Program-made: the position numbers and the translations under genes
From: Strongylocentrotus purpuratus
Taxonomy: Eukaryota; Echinodermata; Echinoidea; Camarodonta; Strongylocentrotidae
Assembly (NCBI RefSeq): GCF_000002235.5
Contig: NW_022145597.1
Location: 768,501-832,500 of the forward strand
Direction: 5' to 3'
DNA: 64,000 bases
In this document: positions 12,783-24,952 of the stretch, piece after piece
How the letters are laid out: each line of letters opens with the position of its first letter
How positions within the stretch are numbered: position 1 is the first letter of the stretch
Notes under the pieces: model-generated
Told to the model about the DNA's origin: nothing
Databases searched by the model: none
Seen by the model: only the letters and a program-made list of their open reading frames with translations

Positions 12783-12835
12783 CTGGAAATACTTGGAGGG
12801 TAATTCTAGAGGTGATGGAAATAAATTAAACCTTT

Positions 12836-12854
12836 TCTCTCTCTCTCTCTCTCT
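12836..12854 (+). repeat. CT microsatellite
   Basis: A short run of CT dinucleotides. Confidence 0.9.
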
Positions 12855-13504
12855 AGATACGCAGGCTGATCTGTGTGGAAGTGAACATTGTGAATGTGAA
12901 AGAAGTGAATGTTTAGAGCCTGTGTCTGTTTGCCTTTATCTGAGATTGTTCTAAACAGTAATCATAGTGGCCAATTTTCCTGAATGGGATATTAATTCTG
13001 ATGATGGCAAAATAAAAACATTAAAAATGAGTGGAATAATGCAAGTAAAACAGATCTGTCTAAACAGTCTAATTAAAATGTGTACTATCAAGTAGGATGA
13101 TCCCCTGCCAAAAAAAAAATCAAGAAAAAGAATGGAGTATTGGTTCTCTGACACTTATCTTGATGCACCTCCTCTTGATTCTTTACTATATGGTATGTAT
13201 TTCAACAAATATCTCGCTGTTACCTTAAAAACTGTCGGGCTGTTTGTGGGTTATTGCAAATGATTTCCTTGTGAAGTGCAAAAGTCTTCTACAACTTGAA
13301 ATTTAAATAATTTCTGTGCCTATAAAATGTTGCCAGGTGTGTCTAGTTTGTAATTTTGTGTTTGTTATTGAAAGATCTAGAAATGGAAAAAGTGCATTGC
13401 CAACTGTAAGTGAGACCAAATGTTTAATTCACATGTGTTCAGATTACCAGCATTCATTGTATAGCTATATGATTGTTCCTTTAATATTTCTAGTCCAAGT
13501 GTTA

Positions 13505-14243
13505 AGGCCCGGTCACACAGAGGGGACGCATGGGGGACGCACGGCCGGCGCATGGAAAATTTGCAATTTTGGCCAGTGCGTTGTCGTGCGCCCAACTTTT
13601 GTCGAAGCTATACAGCTAGCTGACACCAAATGCATAGCGCGCTGGACGCATACAGGGCGTATACAGGGCGCACACAGGGCGCACACAGAGCGCACACAGA
13701 GCGCACATGAAAACAACTTCCACGAATGCACAGCGTGTTGCTAGCGCGCTGGACGAATGGTCCACGCATGCACCGCGTTCTACGACGCACGGCCAGCGCA
13801 TTGGAAATCGGAAAAGAACGTGTGCCTAACTTTTGTCATAATTTTGGAAAAGCTAGCGAGCTGACACAAAATGCACGGCGTGTAGCTAGCGCGCTGTGCG
13901 TATACAGGGCGTGTGCTCCGCGTTTGTCTGGCGCTGGTCTAGCGCGCTCCACGCATGTCTGGCGCTGGTCTAGCGCGCTCCGGCGCATGTCTGGCGTGCC
14001 TTTGGCGTGTATATTCATGCGTCGAGCTCGGCGCACGTTTTTGAGCATGCTCAAAAAATCCCGACGCACACAGCGAATGACGACGCATGCATAGCGCTGG
14101 TCCAGCGTTGGTCCAGCGCGCTCGACGAACGAGTAACGAATGATGACGCACGCCTAGCGAACGACAACGCACTGGCCAAAATTGCAAATTTCCAATGCGC
14201 TGGCCGTGCGTTCCCCATGCGTCCTCCCTGTGTGACCGGGCCT
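13505..14243. mobile_element. PIF/Harbinger-like MITE with CG-rich tandem interior
   Basis: The ends are AGGCCCGGTCACACAG and its inverse, flanked on both sides by TTA (13502-13504 and 14244-14246). This is the 3-bp TWA target duplication typical of PIF/Harbinger. The inverted similarity extends about 100 bases into the element (for example 'ttgcaattttggccagtgcg' against its reverse complement near 14170). The centre is built of many short GCGC-rich units such as 'gggcgcacacagagcg' and 'tctggcgctggtctagcgcg'. All six frames are long and open, including a 142-codon frame, because of the repeats; none is a transposase. Confidence 0.85.
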
Positions 14244-14371
14244 TTAAACATGTATAAAGAAACATCGTACAACGTGTAGAGAAATGCCTCTCAGAGCAGC
14301 GTTTTGATTGAAAACTTGATGAAAAACAGCATCCCCCTCTAGTCTGGACATCGTATTGCACGACAATCTAT

Positions 14372-14411
14372 AAGTGGGCGGGTCTTATCGGAAGTGGGCG
14401 GGTCTTATCGG
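14372..14411 (+). repeat. 20-bp direct repeat, two copies
   Basis: The unit AAGTGGGCGGGTCTTATCGG occurs twice head to tail. Confidence 0.95.
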
Positions 14412-15133
14412 GAGCAGGCACTGATGATTGGCCAGCTGTCATGTCACCTGACCTCTGCTGAATTCATTTTCTTCCTTATGTTTTCTAGTATACCCTCCAT
14501 TACTTTGCAATGTTTCATTGATCTTGATACAGCATTTGGTATAAATGACCTATAGTGTGAACATGCTTTATGTTTGTGATGGACCGGATTCCTATCCTGT
14601 TTCAGGATAATAACACAATCCTTGAAACGTAACCTACTTGTATCGAACCACTTACATCACCTGATCCGCCCATGACACACCCCCTCCACATCTATTGTTC
14701 TATTGTTTCATACCTTTGCAATTATCTTATCCCAATATGTTGATGTAGTCTATGTATGGTATACTTCACATGGCAGCTTGGCTAAACCCAGGGTCATTTC
14801 ATTTGGACTCTGTACCCTTTAGTTTAGCCCTACATTGCATTATTATCAGAAATCAATGTTGTCACCTTTTTTTTTAGTCCTTTGAAATATTCTCACAAAA
14901 ACAGCCCCTGGGAATAGTCTTGGAATCACAATTTTCACTAGTTCTAGTTTTTCAATGACTTTAAGAACAATTCATCAAAATCAGAGAGGACATTTTTCAC
15001 TCTTTGTTAAAGCCCCTCTGAAGTGTTGGGAGCCCCCAAAATTTGATTGCAAAATTTGATGTCAAAATTTCTCTTAAATTGTATCATAATGTGTCTTTCT
15101 GCAATGATCTTCATAACAAATCTGTTTGAAGTT

Positions 15134-15214
15134 AAATATTGATGAAAGAATACAACATTTAGGTTTTCTGCATACAACACAAAACCTAAATTATGTATTC
15201 TTTCATCAATATTT
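15134..15214. repeat. Near-perfect hairpin, 34-base arms
   Basis: The left arm starts 'aaatattgatgaaagaatac' (15134-15167) and the right arm is 15181-15214. About 32 of 34 positions pair around a 13-base loop. The size and pairing resemble a miRNA precursor or a small foldback transposon. No transcription evidence is visible. Confidence 0.85.
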
Positions 15215-15261
15215 GTCTGCCCTTATGACTCTCTGCAGACAATATTTGTTGTCGTTGCGAG

Positions 15262-15340
15262 CCAGAAAGCCATTATCTCTGTATTAAACGTTTTCTTCCC
15301 ATGAGTTAATACTCTTCTGGTTCTAGGCCCAGCAGACAAT
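15262..15340. repeat. Foldback repeat family, copy 3 (degenerate)
   Basis: The left arm is 'gagccagaaagccattat' and the right arm 'gagttaatactcttctggtt', with several changes from the family arms. Confidence 0.6.
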
Positions 15341-15773
15341 ATTGCTTGCATGGAGCCATAAATGCATTTATTCTGTATATTAGTACCGTCTGCCTTTCAG
15401 CTGATCTGTATAACATGATATGTGGCACTATATACTCCTGCTCTTACTAGTTACTACTCTCAGACTCAGTATTGTGTGCTTTTGAGAACCAAAATGATAT
15501 AAGTCTAGATGTAAAATTATAGGACTTACAAGCCCTTTTCCCTCTTAGCAGGTGAATAATTAGGCCTAGGTCAAGATGTCTCGTGGAGTGTTAGAAATGT
15601 CTTGTATATAATGTTACACTGTAGCTAATAATGTACAGGGATGAGCTTACCCAGATTGTTGAAGTGGGAGTATCAATGGCATCATCAAACCATTACCAGT
15701 ATATCATTACAGCTATATTATATGTAGGTCACTTTGAGCAATAATCAGAGCCCCTGTAAGTGATCTTGTAGAT

Positions 15774-16338
15774 CAGGCCTTCTCAACTGGCGGCGCGCGC
15801 GCCACTCGTGGCGCTTGCGGTCAGTCAGAGTGGCGCGCGGCTGTTCCAAAAAATTAATGAAAATCAAAAATTAAAAATTAAAGAAAGAACAACATTAACA
15901 AATTATATTCTAAAATAAAAAAACTCAGAAAAATCAAAAAGTCGCAGTCGAAGTTGAGCCCAAAATGTAAGCAAGCCATTTCGTTTGTTTGATTTACACT
16001 TCATTTTGACATTTTCCGTGTTTATTGCACCAAAATAACTACATATAAAACAACTTCCAGTGTAGATTTCAGCCAGGAATTGTACTAATTATTTCAAATC
16101 AATATGAAATTATGATTGATGTTTTATGGAACAAAAAGGTGTTAAAAATGGCACATCTGGGACTCAAAAAAGCCCTAAAATCCATTAGCTTCCGGGGGCT
16201 TCGCCCCCTGGACACCACCCGGTATAGGCTCGGTCGCTACGCTCCCTCGTAACACAGTCACCAAACATACAGGTTGGCACTTCAACCTCAATTCTTTCTT
16301 TTTTTTGGCGCTTCTAATAAATTAGTTGAGAAGGCCTG
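15774..16338. mobile_element. hAT-type non-autonomous transposon with 8-bp target duplication
   Basis: Both termini carry the 15-base inverted repeat CAGGCCTTCTCAACT. The element is flanked by a perfect 8-bp direct repeat TTGTAGAT (15766-15773 and 16339-16346). CAGNG-like ends with 8-bp duplications are hallmarks of the hAT superfamily. The interior (565 bp total) holds a GCGC-rich block near the left end and an AT-rich middle with no transposase frame. Confidence 0.93.
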
Positions 16339-16346
16339 TTGTAGAT

Positions 16347-18602
16347 GAAGTAAAATATTGGGGGGGGGGGGGGGAGAGAGACGGGGGTATTAAAAAGCTT
16401 AATCATATGGTGTGAGCTGTGCATGGGAGGGGAAAGCGAACTGAATCACTGTAAACCTCAGGTCTCCCCTCCCAGTTTAACTGATTGGGTTGTGCAGGTG
16501 GACCACTACACTGGGGTTTCCCCTTACCCTTATTCAAATAGGCCAGTGGGTTCTTTGCATGCAAATGTGGCAACTCGTCTCTACGAGTCTCATAAATCCC
16601 AGTGATAGAGTACAATGACAATAAAAGAAACAAACTATGTAAATTCTAGTTTTATGTGGAAGGGAAGTGACGGAACAGCTTATTCTCCCCATATAGATAT
16701 TTCCTTACCCCTTACCCTATGGACATACATGTATCTCCTTCCTATTCAAAGACCTTGTGCTGGCTCCTTCTTCAGCTGTGGAACATGACTCATATGCAAC
16801 ACATTCACCTCAAAGTATAACACCAAATTAATGAAAGCTGTTGAAAATTCCTGAACTAATTTGTGTTGTATGCTCACAGGTTTCCCAGGCATAGTCATTC
16901 TGTGGTAACCATGGTAACCGAACAATGTAAACATCCATTGTGATGGGATGTGTTTTAGTAGCCTCGCCTCCAGCCATCTAGTATTGATTTGTGAGAGCTC
17001 ATCTGGGGTGGGGGTATTTTCTATGCAAACATTCTGAGATGATACGATAGGGGTGAGATACGGCTCGCTGGCTCGCTGGCGTGAAGTTGACCATGGACTG
17101 AAAGGGGTTTGGTAGCTAGCTCGCCTAATCAAATAAAATGTGTGGATATGGACAGATGCTGGAAAGATAAACAATTCTAAAGATAGGCTGGATGAATTGA
17201 GCATTGGAGCTTACTGCCAGCAAGGTGAGTGGTCATCTCACACATTTTGGAGTTTGGATAGAGGTTAAAGCACTGTCAGGTAATGGAATCTTGGCTTTTG
17301 AAAATGATTCAAGATCTTTAAAAAAACACAATCCAGTGTGATTATACAAAGAGTGGTGTTTAAAATTTTCACAGAAATAGGCCCTAATAGCTATCACGAG
17401 ATGATATCATCTTGAGCTTTCATAATGATTGAAATAACTTGGTACAAAAAAGTTGTATGAGCCAAACAGATTTGATTGATAGTGTATTACAGCTGAGTTA
17501 TAAGCAAATAAATCATGAAATTCAGTTCTAGCAGGATTGTGATATATTACACAGTCCCATATGTCTATATTTTTGTTGGTGAGCTATCTAAAGTAGATGT
17601 CAAGTTATCTTTGATGCGAATGTCATTGTATCTGACCACTGATATATTACTTGTATTCTATTTTAAAGGGATGTTAGATTTCAGGTCGCACCTCCCTGTC
17701 TCAGGTCGTTTCGGGTTGTTTCGGGTCGTTTCATGCCGTTTCATGCCGTTTCAGGCTGTATATTGTCCAGGACATATGGGAATCCATCATGTCAGACTCT
17801 CTGTTCAAGCTCACTGGGTCAAACCATCTGGTATGCCTACTCTAAAGCCATTTGGGACCTCTTTTTTGTTAAGGCTCACACAATGCAGCATGGCACACTC
17901 GTTAACAGCACTACACAACAGTACAAAAATACTCTACCCGGAGGACTGTACTTACACTGGAAAGAAGAAGAAGAAGAAGATGTATTGATAGGGATAAAAA
18001 AGGATCAACACCTTGGCTTTGAGCAGACATTAATGCAGTTGACCTTTTCTCTGTCTACATAACTCATTGCAACATTGTTAACAACATAAATCATGCCATT
18101 GATGGCCCGATATGTTTTCACACCTTCATGTTGTTACACCTCTGTCTTTTGACACTCGGTAGATGTGAGGATTGGGATGTTTTATGCAGAATGATAGATG
18201 GCAGACATTGTCATTTTCCCATGTGTGTGTGTAGCCTGTGATTAACCTTTTGGTGATTTAGAGGCACTTGTAGCATTGAAAGTGAGAAAGCATAAGAAAT
18301 ATCCAGAAGTAAAGAATACCACTTGCAACACTTGACTTGGTATATAGCTCTTCAGCATGTTAAATTCTGTATGAAAGTATATCGAGCAAGCATGAAAGCA
18401 CAAGTGTATGTGTATTTTCCACAGTGATGCAGAAAATGGAATATGGCAACATTCTTGCTTCACCCATCAAATTATAATTATTAGGCTTGAAGTTTTCATT
18501 TTGTTCTTTTTAGCATGTTTTATGTCAAATGCAGAGAGTGAGGCTCATATTATTTCTTATTCTGTTTATGAATGATTCAAATTGGATTGAAGATTGTGGA
18601 GA
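16347..18602. other. No recognised gene; non-coding DNA
   Basis: A 15-G run starts at 16360. A 152-codon minus-strand frame (16746-17204) and a 157-codon plus frame (17515-17988) have no recognisable domain and are near the length chance allows in 64 kb. A run of 10-bp units related to 'tttcgggtcg' lies at 17701-17755. Confidence 0.45.
17701..17755 (+). repeat. 10-bp tandem repeat
   Basis: About five units of the type 'gtttcgggtc' or 'gtttcatgcc' occur head to tail, ending at 'gtttcaggct'. Confidence 0.85.
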
Positions 18603-18900
18603 TGTTTATTCATGAGTACCCCCCTGAATCCAGGTCCCCAAAGAAATATAAATATTCATATTTCCTGCTGCCAGTTATGAATCATGGGATGCAATATTCA
18701 AAATAGGTAAAGGTCTTCAAACTCCCTCATGTTTTATTCATGAGCATCCCCTTGATTCCAGACTTCCAATCACATATGAATATTCATATATTCTGCTGCA
18801 GGTTATGAATCATTTGAGTTGTTATTAATAATAGGTGAAGCACCTCATGTTTAATTCATGAGAGGCCTCTTGAATCCAGAACTCTTTGAATATTTTATTT
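18603..18900 (+). repeat. Tandem repeat of about 120 bp, 2.4 copies
   Basis: Units start at 18603, 18730 and 18848, each beginning 'tgttt(t/a)attcatgag'. They share 'tgaatccag', 'aatattcatat', 'ctgctg(c)', 'gttatgaatcat' and 'aataggt(a)aa'. Divergence between units suggests an old duplication. The last unit is truncated. Confidence 0.85.
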
Positions 18901-19049
18901 GAGACAAGGAGTAGTAGTTGACCCTAGGGAGCACAAATGAAAAGAGTAGCACACCTTGAAGAAATTATGCTTCCTTTCGTCCGTATATCAGGTTAATAAT
19001 ACACTGGTGTACACAGACATAGGCACATGTTCTATTATGCACACCTAAT

Positions 19050-19245
19050 GGGAGGCGTGATAGCTCAGTTGGTAGAGCAGTGGTCTCGTAATCCGGTGAC
19101 CCGGGTTTGAAACCAAGTCGATGCGCTAGTGCCCTTTGGTAAGGCATTAATCCTCATTACCAGGTCCCTCAGAGAGGACCTAAAGCCATCGGTCCTCTGG
19201 TTGCTTATTAACCAGCTTATATGCTTTCTCAGAAGTTTGGTAAAA
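19050..19245 (+). mobile_element. tRNA-derived SINE
   Basis: The A box is TAGCTCAGTTGG at 19061-19072 and the B box GGTTTGAAACC at 19104-19114, in a tRNA-like head starting near 19050. A body follows with 'ggtaaggcattaatcc' and 'ggtccctcagagaggacc', an inverted motif. The head is close to a tRNA in length, but the acceptor arm does not pair well and the body continues without a terminator. This favours a SINE over a tRNA gene. Confidence 0.85.
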
Positions 19246-19249
19246 TTTA

Positions 19250-19560
19250 ACAATGTAAAATCTGAGATAAACGGCCCTATGTGTTATCGGTGTCTGTGAT
19301 ATATTGAAGCCCTTAAAAAATTGCGCTTCAAAATGTTCAAGAAGTGCCTCAAAAAAGTAAAAGCCTTTGAGTGGCCGGTTTTACCATACTCGTTTTCCCC
19401 AATAGACTGTAGTGTTATGAAAACCTTTTGGCAAACGCAAAATTTGATTTGATTTTCAATTATAAATATCTTGATAATCAGACAGGCGATCGGCTTGTAA
19501 AAGTCATGGGGTTCCTGACTGACCTAAAGGTTTATAATTATCATTTCAGCGTGAGCTAAT
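19250..19560 (+). repeat. Dispersed 310-bp repeat, copy 1 of 2
   Basis: This is closely related, in reverse orientation, to 47289-47609. Shared blocks include 'ttatcggtgtctgtgatat', 'aaattgcg(c)ttcaaaatg', 'aagtgcctcaaaaaagtaaa', 'ccccaatagactgtag', 'aatatcttgataatca' and 'gacctaaaggtttataatta'. No coding capacity or terminal repeat is obvious. It sits directly after a SINE head in this copy, so it may be the body of a longer composite element. Confidence 0.8.
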
Positions 19561-20690
19561 TCAAAGATTTTTTTAAAGGATCTGAGACAAAGTTTCCGGA
19601 TCCCTTGAATGAGTGATGGGGTATAAGAAAATAAATTACCCCAGGCTTTCACTTTCTATCATATTATTTCTTCATTACAATTACTTAGATAGTTGATTCA
19701 GTTTCTTGTGTCATCCATCACTGGTTTGTAGTTATTTGAGCAAGAATTCCAAATTTATTCTGAGAGATGGAGATAATTGAAATCCTAAATTTGTGTGGTA
19801 TTTAAGGATTCCAGCATGAAAACATCCCCTCTAAATAATTGACAGGCATTTTGGTGATCCAGTTATTCAGGGCAGGGAAGCGATGCTATACCACCTTGAA
19901 TTCTAACAGCGTGTGGGTTCTGCAGAAAGCATATATATATTCCCAGTCCTGAATTAAACATGAAATGCATACTGTGGGTTAGCTAGTAGAGACTTTTCTG
20001 GAAGGTAATTGTGGTTCTTTAATATGGCAGAGTTTAGATTCCTTCATTTAAATTCATGACAGTTTACACTGCATATCAAGACTCTTTAATACTGATCCTA
20101 TATTCAGCTGCTCAAATGGGATTAGTCATGCCCTAGTTAATCTATCTTTAACCCTTCTGAGACCGCGAGACGATTTTATTTTATCTTAACCCATTTTAAA
20201 TGACTAGATTTTGGTATAACACACATTATTCAAGCAAAGGCGAGACAGAAAGACTTGTACAGGACCTGTTCATGTTATCTGTTGTGCACTAAGCTTAACT
20301 CAAGAATAAGATTAAACTGATTAGAAATACTACTAAGAAAGGCTTAACCATTCTTACCAGGTTATATACATGCAAACTACATGCTTTGATAATACATTGT
20401 CTTCACTGCGTGTATAAAAATGTTTTATAAGCCGACACCAACAATCCTTTTTATTTTAATTAATTAAAAAGTAGTAATGGGCTTATTGACTCGTAAAATA
20501 ACTATTTCCCGCCAATCTAGAGGTGATTTATGATCAATGAAGGATATTGCATTGGCAATAATTTATGATTAGCACCGTTTCTCTCGACAACTATAAACAG
20601 GTTAATGCAGTTGCTATGGTTGTTGCTATGGTTGTTGCTATGGATGTTGCGGAGGTGAAAATACAAAGGAAGAATTGAACGAGAAAAGGA
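19561..20690. other. No recognised gene; AT-rich non-coding DNA
   Basis: I see nothing here beyond short A/T runs and a 13-base tandem ('tgctatggttgtt', about three units, near 20610-20650). Confidence 0.5.
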
Positions 20691-20750
20691 GAGGACTAGA
20701 GAGAGAGAGGGACAGCGATAGAAGGGAAAGACAAAGAGTGATAGAGGAGA

Positions 20751-20788
<38 letters not shown>

Positions 20789-20880
20789 AAGAGAGAGAGA
20801 GAGAGAGGCAGACAGACGGATGGACGTGATAGACATACAGACAGACAGACAGACAGAGAAAGGGGAGACAGAGAGACATG
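20691..20880 (+). repeat. GA-rich microsatellite with ACAG and GACA tracts
   Basis: Long (GA)n is interrupted by AAAG and followed by (ACAG)n near 20840. Apparent Arg/Glu or Ser/Leu proteins in this stretch come only from the repeat. Confidence 0.95.
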
Positions 20881-21809
20881 CCATAGAACATCAATAGAAT
20901 ATGGTACAAAAAAGTGAGATCACGCCAAGGGAAAAAGGGTTTCTTTATCACAATTAATAATCGTCATCTAAAACTTGTTTATAGGATGACCTGCAAAGCT
21001 ATTTACAACTGAGTCCGACATTTATGACATATCAACATGGTGTAGACCGGACGAGCAGAATGTAGCACCATTAATTAGGTCAACCTAAATACATTCCAAT
21101 CATGTTTTTCTGTACACCATATGCTCAGATGAAAGTATGATGTTTTGATATTCTCAAATGTTCTATGATGAATGAGATGAAGTATAGGATTGGTCATAGC
21201 AGATGCTTTATGTTTGATCAAGAAGTTACCGCTCTCGCTAGCTAGTACTCCATGGCTGGTAACTTCTTGGTTTGATATTAGTTCCTTGTGCAGTAGGCAG
21301 GAGAAGCACTGTTGCATCATTCTGCTAAACACAGACATGAACTATTGAGTTATTATTAAAAGCAGAAGGACTTTAGCATTAAAATGCCTATAACTTCAAA
21401 AACATATGCTTATTATTTTGATATGAAATACCCAAATGAGGTTGTGACTAATATCAATCATTAAAAAGAGACATCGCTGTCATGTTCAAACTTATAAACA
21501 TGCACTATGGAGCAGCCAAAACCTCAGAAGCAAGTAGCTAGACATTTGCTGTATGGCATGTGTGCTAACACCCTCCTGCATGCCAGCCACTTGCATGTCT
21601 GTTTCTCCTCGCAGGTATTCAAGAGTTTCGTCATCTTGTCAGAGAGATGCTTCCTCTCCATCTCCTGAAGTGATGCATAATTATGTTGATGGTAATTTCT
21701 ACCATTACCGTAATAGTTATTACCAATTGCGCCCTCTTTTATTTCTGCAATTATACATAATGATGTTCCTGTTCGAATGTCAATCTATGAGTCATGATTG
21801 TATGTTTGT

Positions 21810-22350
21810 TGGTCTGTCTGTCTGTCTGTCTGTACGTCAATCTATCTGTCTGTGTTTGTGTTTATGTCTTCCCTTTTCCCTCAATCACCCACAGTACTTG
21901 TTTCTTAATCTCAACTGTCATCATGGCCCTTCTCCATCTTCACACTATCTACTCTCTCTGTCTCTGTATCTCTCTCTGTATCTCTCTCTGTCACTCTTTG
22001 TCTCTGTGTCTCTGTGTATCTCTCTCTCTCTCTCTCTCTGTCCGTCTCTCCCCTATCTCTGTCTCTCTGTCTGTCTTTCTGTCTCTCTCTCTGTCTCTCT
22101 CTCTGTCTCTCTCTCCGTCTCTGTCTCTGTTTCTCTCTCTGTCTCTCTTTGTCTCTGTGTATCTCTCTCTCTCTGTCTGTCTCTCCCCTATCTCTGTCTC
22201 TCTGTCTGTCTTTCTGTCTCTCTCTCTGTATCTCTTTCTGTCTCTCTCTCTCTATCTGTCTCTATCTCTGTCTCTATCTCTGTCTCTCTCTGTCTCTCTG
22301 TCTGTCTCTCTCTCTCTGTATCTCTTTTTGTCTCCCTCTGTCTCTCTGCT
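21810..22350 (+). repeat. TCTG/TCTC microsatellite block, about 540 bp
   Basis: Imperfect (TCTG)n, (TC)n and TCTGTATC units fill this stretch. There is internal higher-order duplication: a block of about 130 bases containing 'tctcccctatctctgtctc' occurs near 22045 and again near 22180. Frames of up to 298 codons across it are Leu/Ser/Cys/Val repeats and not genes. Confidence 0.95.
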
Positions 22351-22509
22351 TTCTTTCCTCTTTTTGTCTCTATACCTCCATCCCTTTTGATTCTCTTTAT
22401 TCCATTTCAGCCATATTTCTCCTTTTCTTATTTGTGCTTTCCCTCGTAACTTTCTCTTTTCTCTTTGACTGCTTTCTTGTCCAGTCTCCTTACACCTTGT
22501 TAATGTGAC

Positions 22510-24862
22510 TGTGTACCTGTTATATGATTGTATCTCATTCAGCCATCAAATCAAGTTCATTGTTCCTTCTTTCTATCTTCTCTTTAGGGTCTCTTTATGA
22601 TTTCTTCTCACTCATTGATCTCACCAATATTCATTGAGGAGTGGTTTGTCCCACGATAGTAGTGGTGCCTGGAGGGGGGGGGGGGGTGATTTTTAGGAGT
22701 CATAGCACTTTAGTGGTTTATGACATCACGAATCAATGAATAAGTAGTGGTCTACTCTCACCTCTTATGCTCTTCATCTCGGTGGAGTAGCAGAATTTGT
22801 GGTCAATGTTTAAAGGGAAAAGCAACCCTAATAGCAAACTATTCTAAAAGAAATTAAAACAATCAGAGAAGCAGACTGGTGAAAGTTTTGAAAGAAATCA
22901 GATAAAAACAAGAAAAATTTGACTAGATTTGATCACTATTAACGTATGGGCACTTCAAATTTCCCATTCGATGAACCATGATTTCATTTTTTAGCAAGGT
23001 AATTCAATTAATTGAACAATTTATTGTAATAGTTCAATGATATTCCACTATAATGATGATAATTCCATTTGCCAGACCTCTGTTTATACCTATGTATTTG
23101 AACCTTCACTATTCCTATACATGTGTTTGATCTATGGTAGATTGTAACGTACTCCATTAAAATGAATAAGAACATGTTCACCATACAGTATTTGTTTCTG
23201 TTGATTTGTTGAGAGCCAGAATTCAACAATTCATTTCTGTTCAGAAAGAATTAAAACTTCTCTGGCTGTCAGCCGAAAAACTACATGTAACATTTAAGGG
23301 AGCATTGCATTTGTGAAATAGATTCTCATAATCATGAATTTCCTGATATTACCTTCTTTGTCTAAACTTATTTTTTTTATGATTTGATGAATTCCCCTGT
23401 CTCTTTAATATTTTGTATATTTTTGAAAGATGCATTGTATTTCAATTCCTGGTGGTACACATAGACCTAATATTATGGATTGCTCTGAACTAGATTCAAG
23501 CTTGGAATTAAACCATCTCTGCATGTGCATAATTTAATCTCAATTCCCCTTTTCAATTATTCATTTGCTGATTAACTGTCATGCTCTACTTACATGATAC
23601 ATCTATCAAAAAATAAAATATTCTTTGAGGTTTTTTTTCTCTTGAAATCCTCATACATATGGGGCATTTACAATACAATAAAAAAATCATTGTTTTTTTC
23701 TCACATTCCCACATTCCTAATTTTTGTCAGAAGTTGCTAGGCAACTTTTTATAAACATGACAAAAAACCCAAATAAAAAACTTTTTCTAAAACAAGCCAA
23801 TTAAAACTTCCCCAGGTTTTTGCTGTGTAATGGCTTGCTCTCAAAACACCAGTGAACGATTCTGATATTTTTGTCACGTGACTTTTCCTCAATTCCGCAT
23901 GTACAGCAGCAACGAGATGCGCAAGCCAAGCGCACAACTCACAAACAAATTAACATAAAATAAGCAAACGCTGATGGTTTTTCCAGTAGTGTTGTAGACA
24001 AATTTAGAAAAATTTAGAAAAATTTAGAAAAACTTGGTTTTCCTGCAATGTAAATGGACCTTTAGATATTTGCATTAACCTCTGGGAAGCAATTTATTGA
24101 CATACTCGATTGGCTTTGTGCGCTTGACTGGACTCAATTCATTTTCACTTGGTAATTGGTCTGACTGTGATGCAAGATACGAGGCACTCCAGAGAAATGG
24201 TTCCCTTCATATCTCACTCACTAGGGATAATCCTGAACATGGTTTTCACCTGCTTAATGGAAAGGTGTAGCATGGTAATGTACTGATTCAGGAGAGGAAT
24301 TATTGCACTAGATACAAGATTAGATATTTGTAAAGAGATATTTAGATGACATGTTGTCTGTTTGGACGCAAAAGGGAATATAATTTGTTTGATGTTTGTG
24401 CCTTTCCTAACCCCGTGCTTTTCCTCTTCATAACATAGTAAATGCACTGTGCTCCAATTCAAGAATGAAACATTTTTGTGAGTTGGTCAAAATCAGTCAG
24501 TGCATGAAATAATGTGAATCCTTAAAATGCTATCCGATTGAATAGACCCTCACTAATAAATTCAACAACAAAAATCATGCAGATATGTGAAGTTATCATT
24601 TCAGAGGATATTTCCAAAATTGTATACTTAAACAAATAATTACAAAGCACCTTTATCCATACATACAAATTTCCTACCCATTCTACAACATAATTACTTT
24701 TTTCCTCTCAAAATACTGTTGTTGCTATCCATAATTGTAATTACTCTTTCTTTCCCCTATGTCTTCCTCCATCTTTATGTGTCCTGTTTAGTTTATCATC
24801 GTCATCTCTTTTGTCTGTGTTCGATTGCCTCCTTCATTTACTTTTTACTTTCTTCACATAAC
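22510..24862. other. No recognised gene; non-coding DNA
   Basis: This holds a 13-G run at 22674-22686, a 12-base tandem 'aatttagaaaaa' (three units near 24000-24035) and AT-rich sequence. No supported exon is seen. Confidence 0.5.
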
Positions 24863-24952
24863 GTCGCTATTTTCACGAAGTGACGGTAAAAAAATGCATT
24901 CACTTTGCGTTACGATTTTCCTCACTACCGTCACTTCGTGAAAACAAGGACG
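24863..24952. repeat. Inverted repeat of about 90 bp
   Basis: The left arm contains 'ttttcacgaagtgacggta' and the right arm its reverse complement, 'taccgtcacttcgtgaaaa'. They are flanked by partly paired 'gtcgcta' and 'caaggac' and separated by about 40 bases. It is probably a small MITE. Confidence 0.85.

Noticed and set aside
13316..14361. Overlapping 120-142-codon frames on both strands
   Set aside because: All lie in the GCGC-rich inverted-repeat element at 13505-14243; the repeats remove stop codons from all frames.
16746..17204. 152-codon minus-strand frame as a gene
   Set aside because: There is no recognisable domain, the composition is non-coding-like, and one or two such frames are expected by chance in 64 kb.
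19050..19125. A functional tRNA gene
   Set aside because: The A and B boxes are good but the acceptor stem does not pair and a SINE body follows directly.
21553..22508. Open frames of 298, 198 and 164 codons
   Set aside because: They cross a TCTG/TCTC microsatellite and translate to Leu/Ser/Cys/Val repeats in several frames at once.
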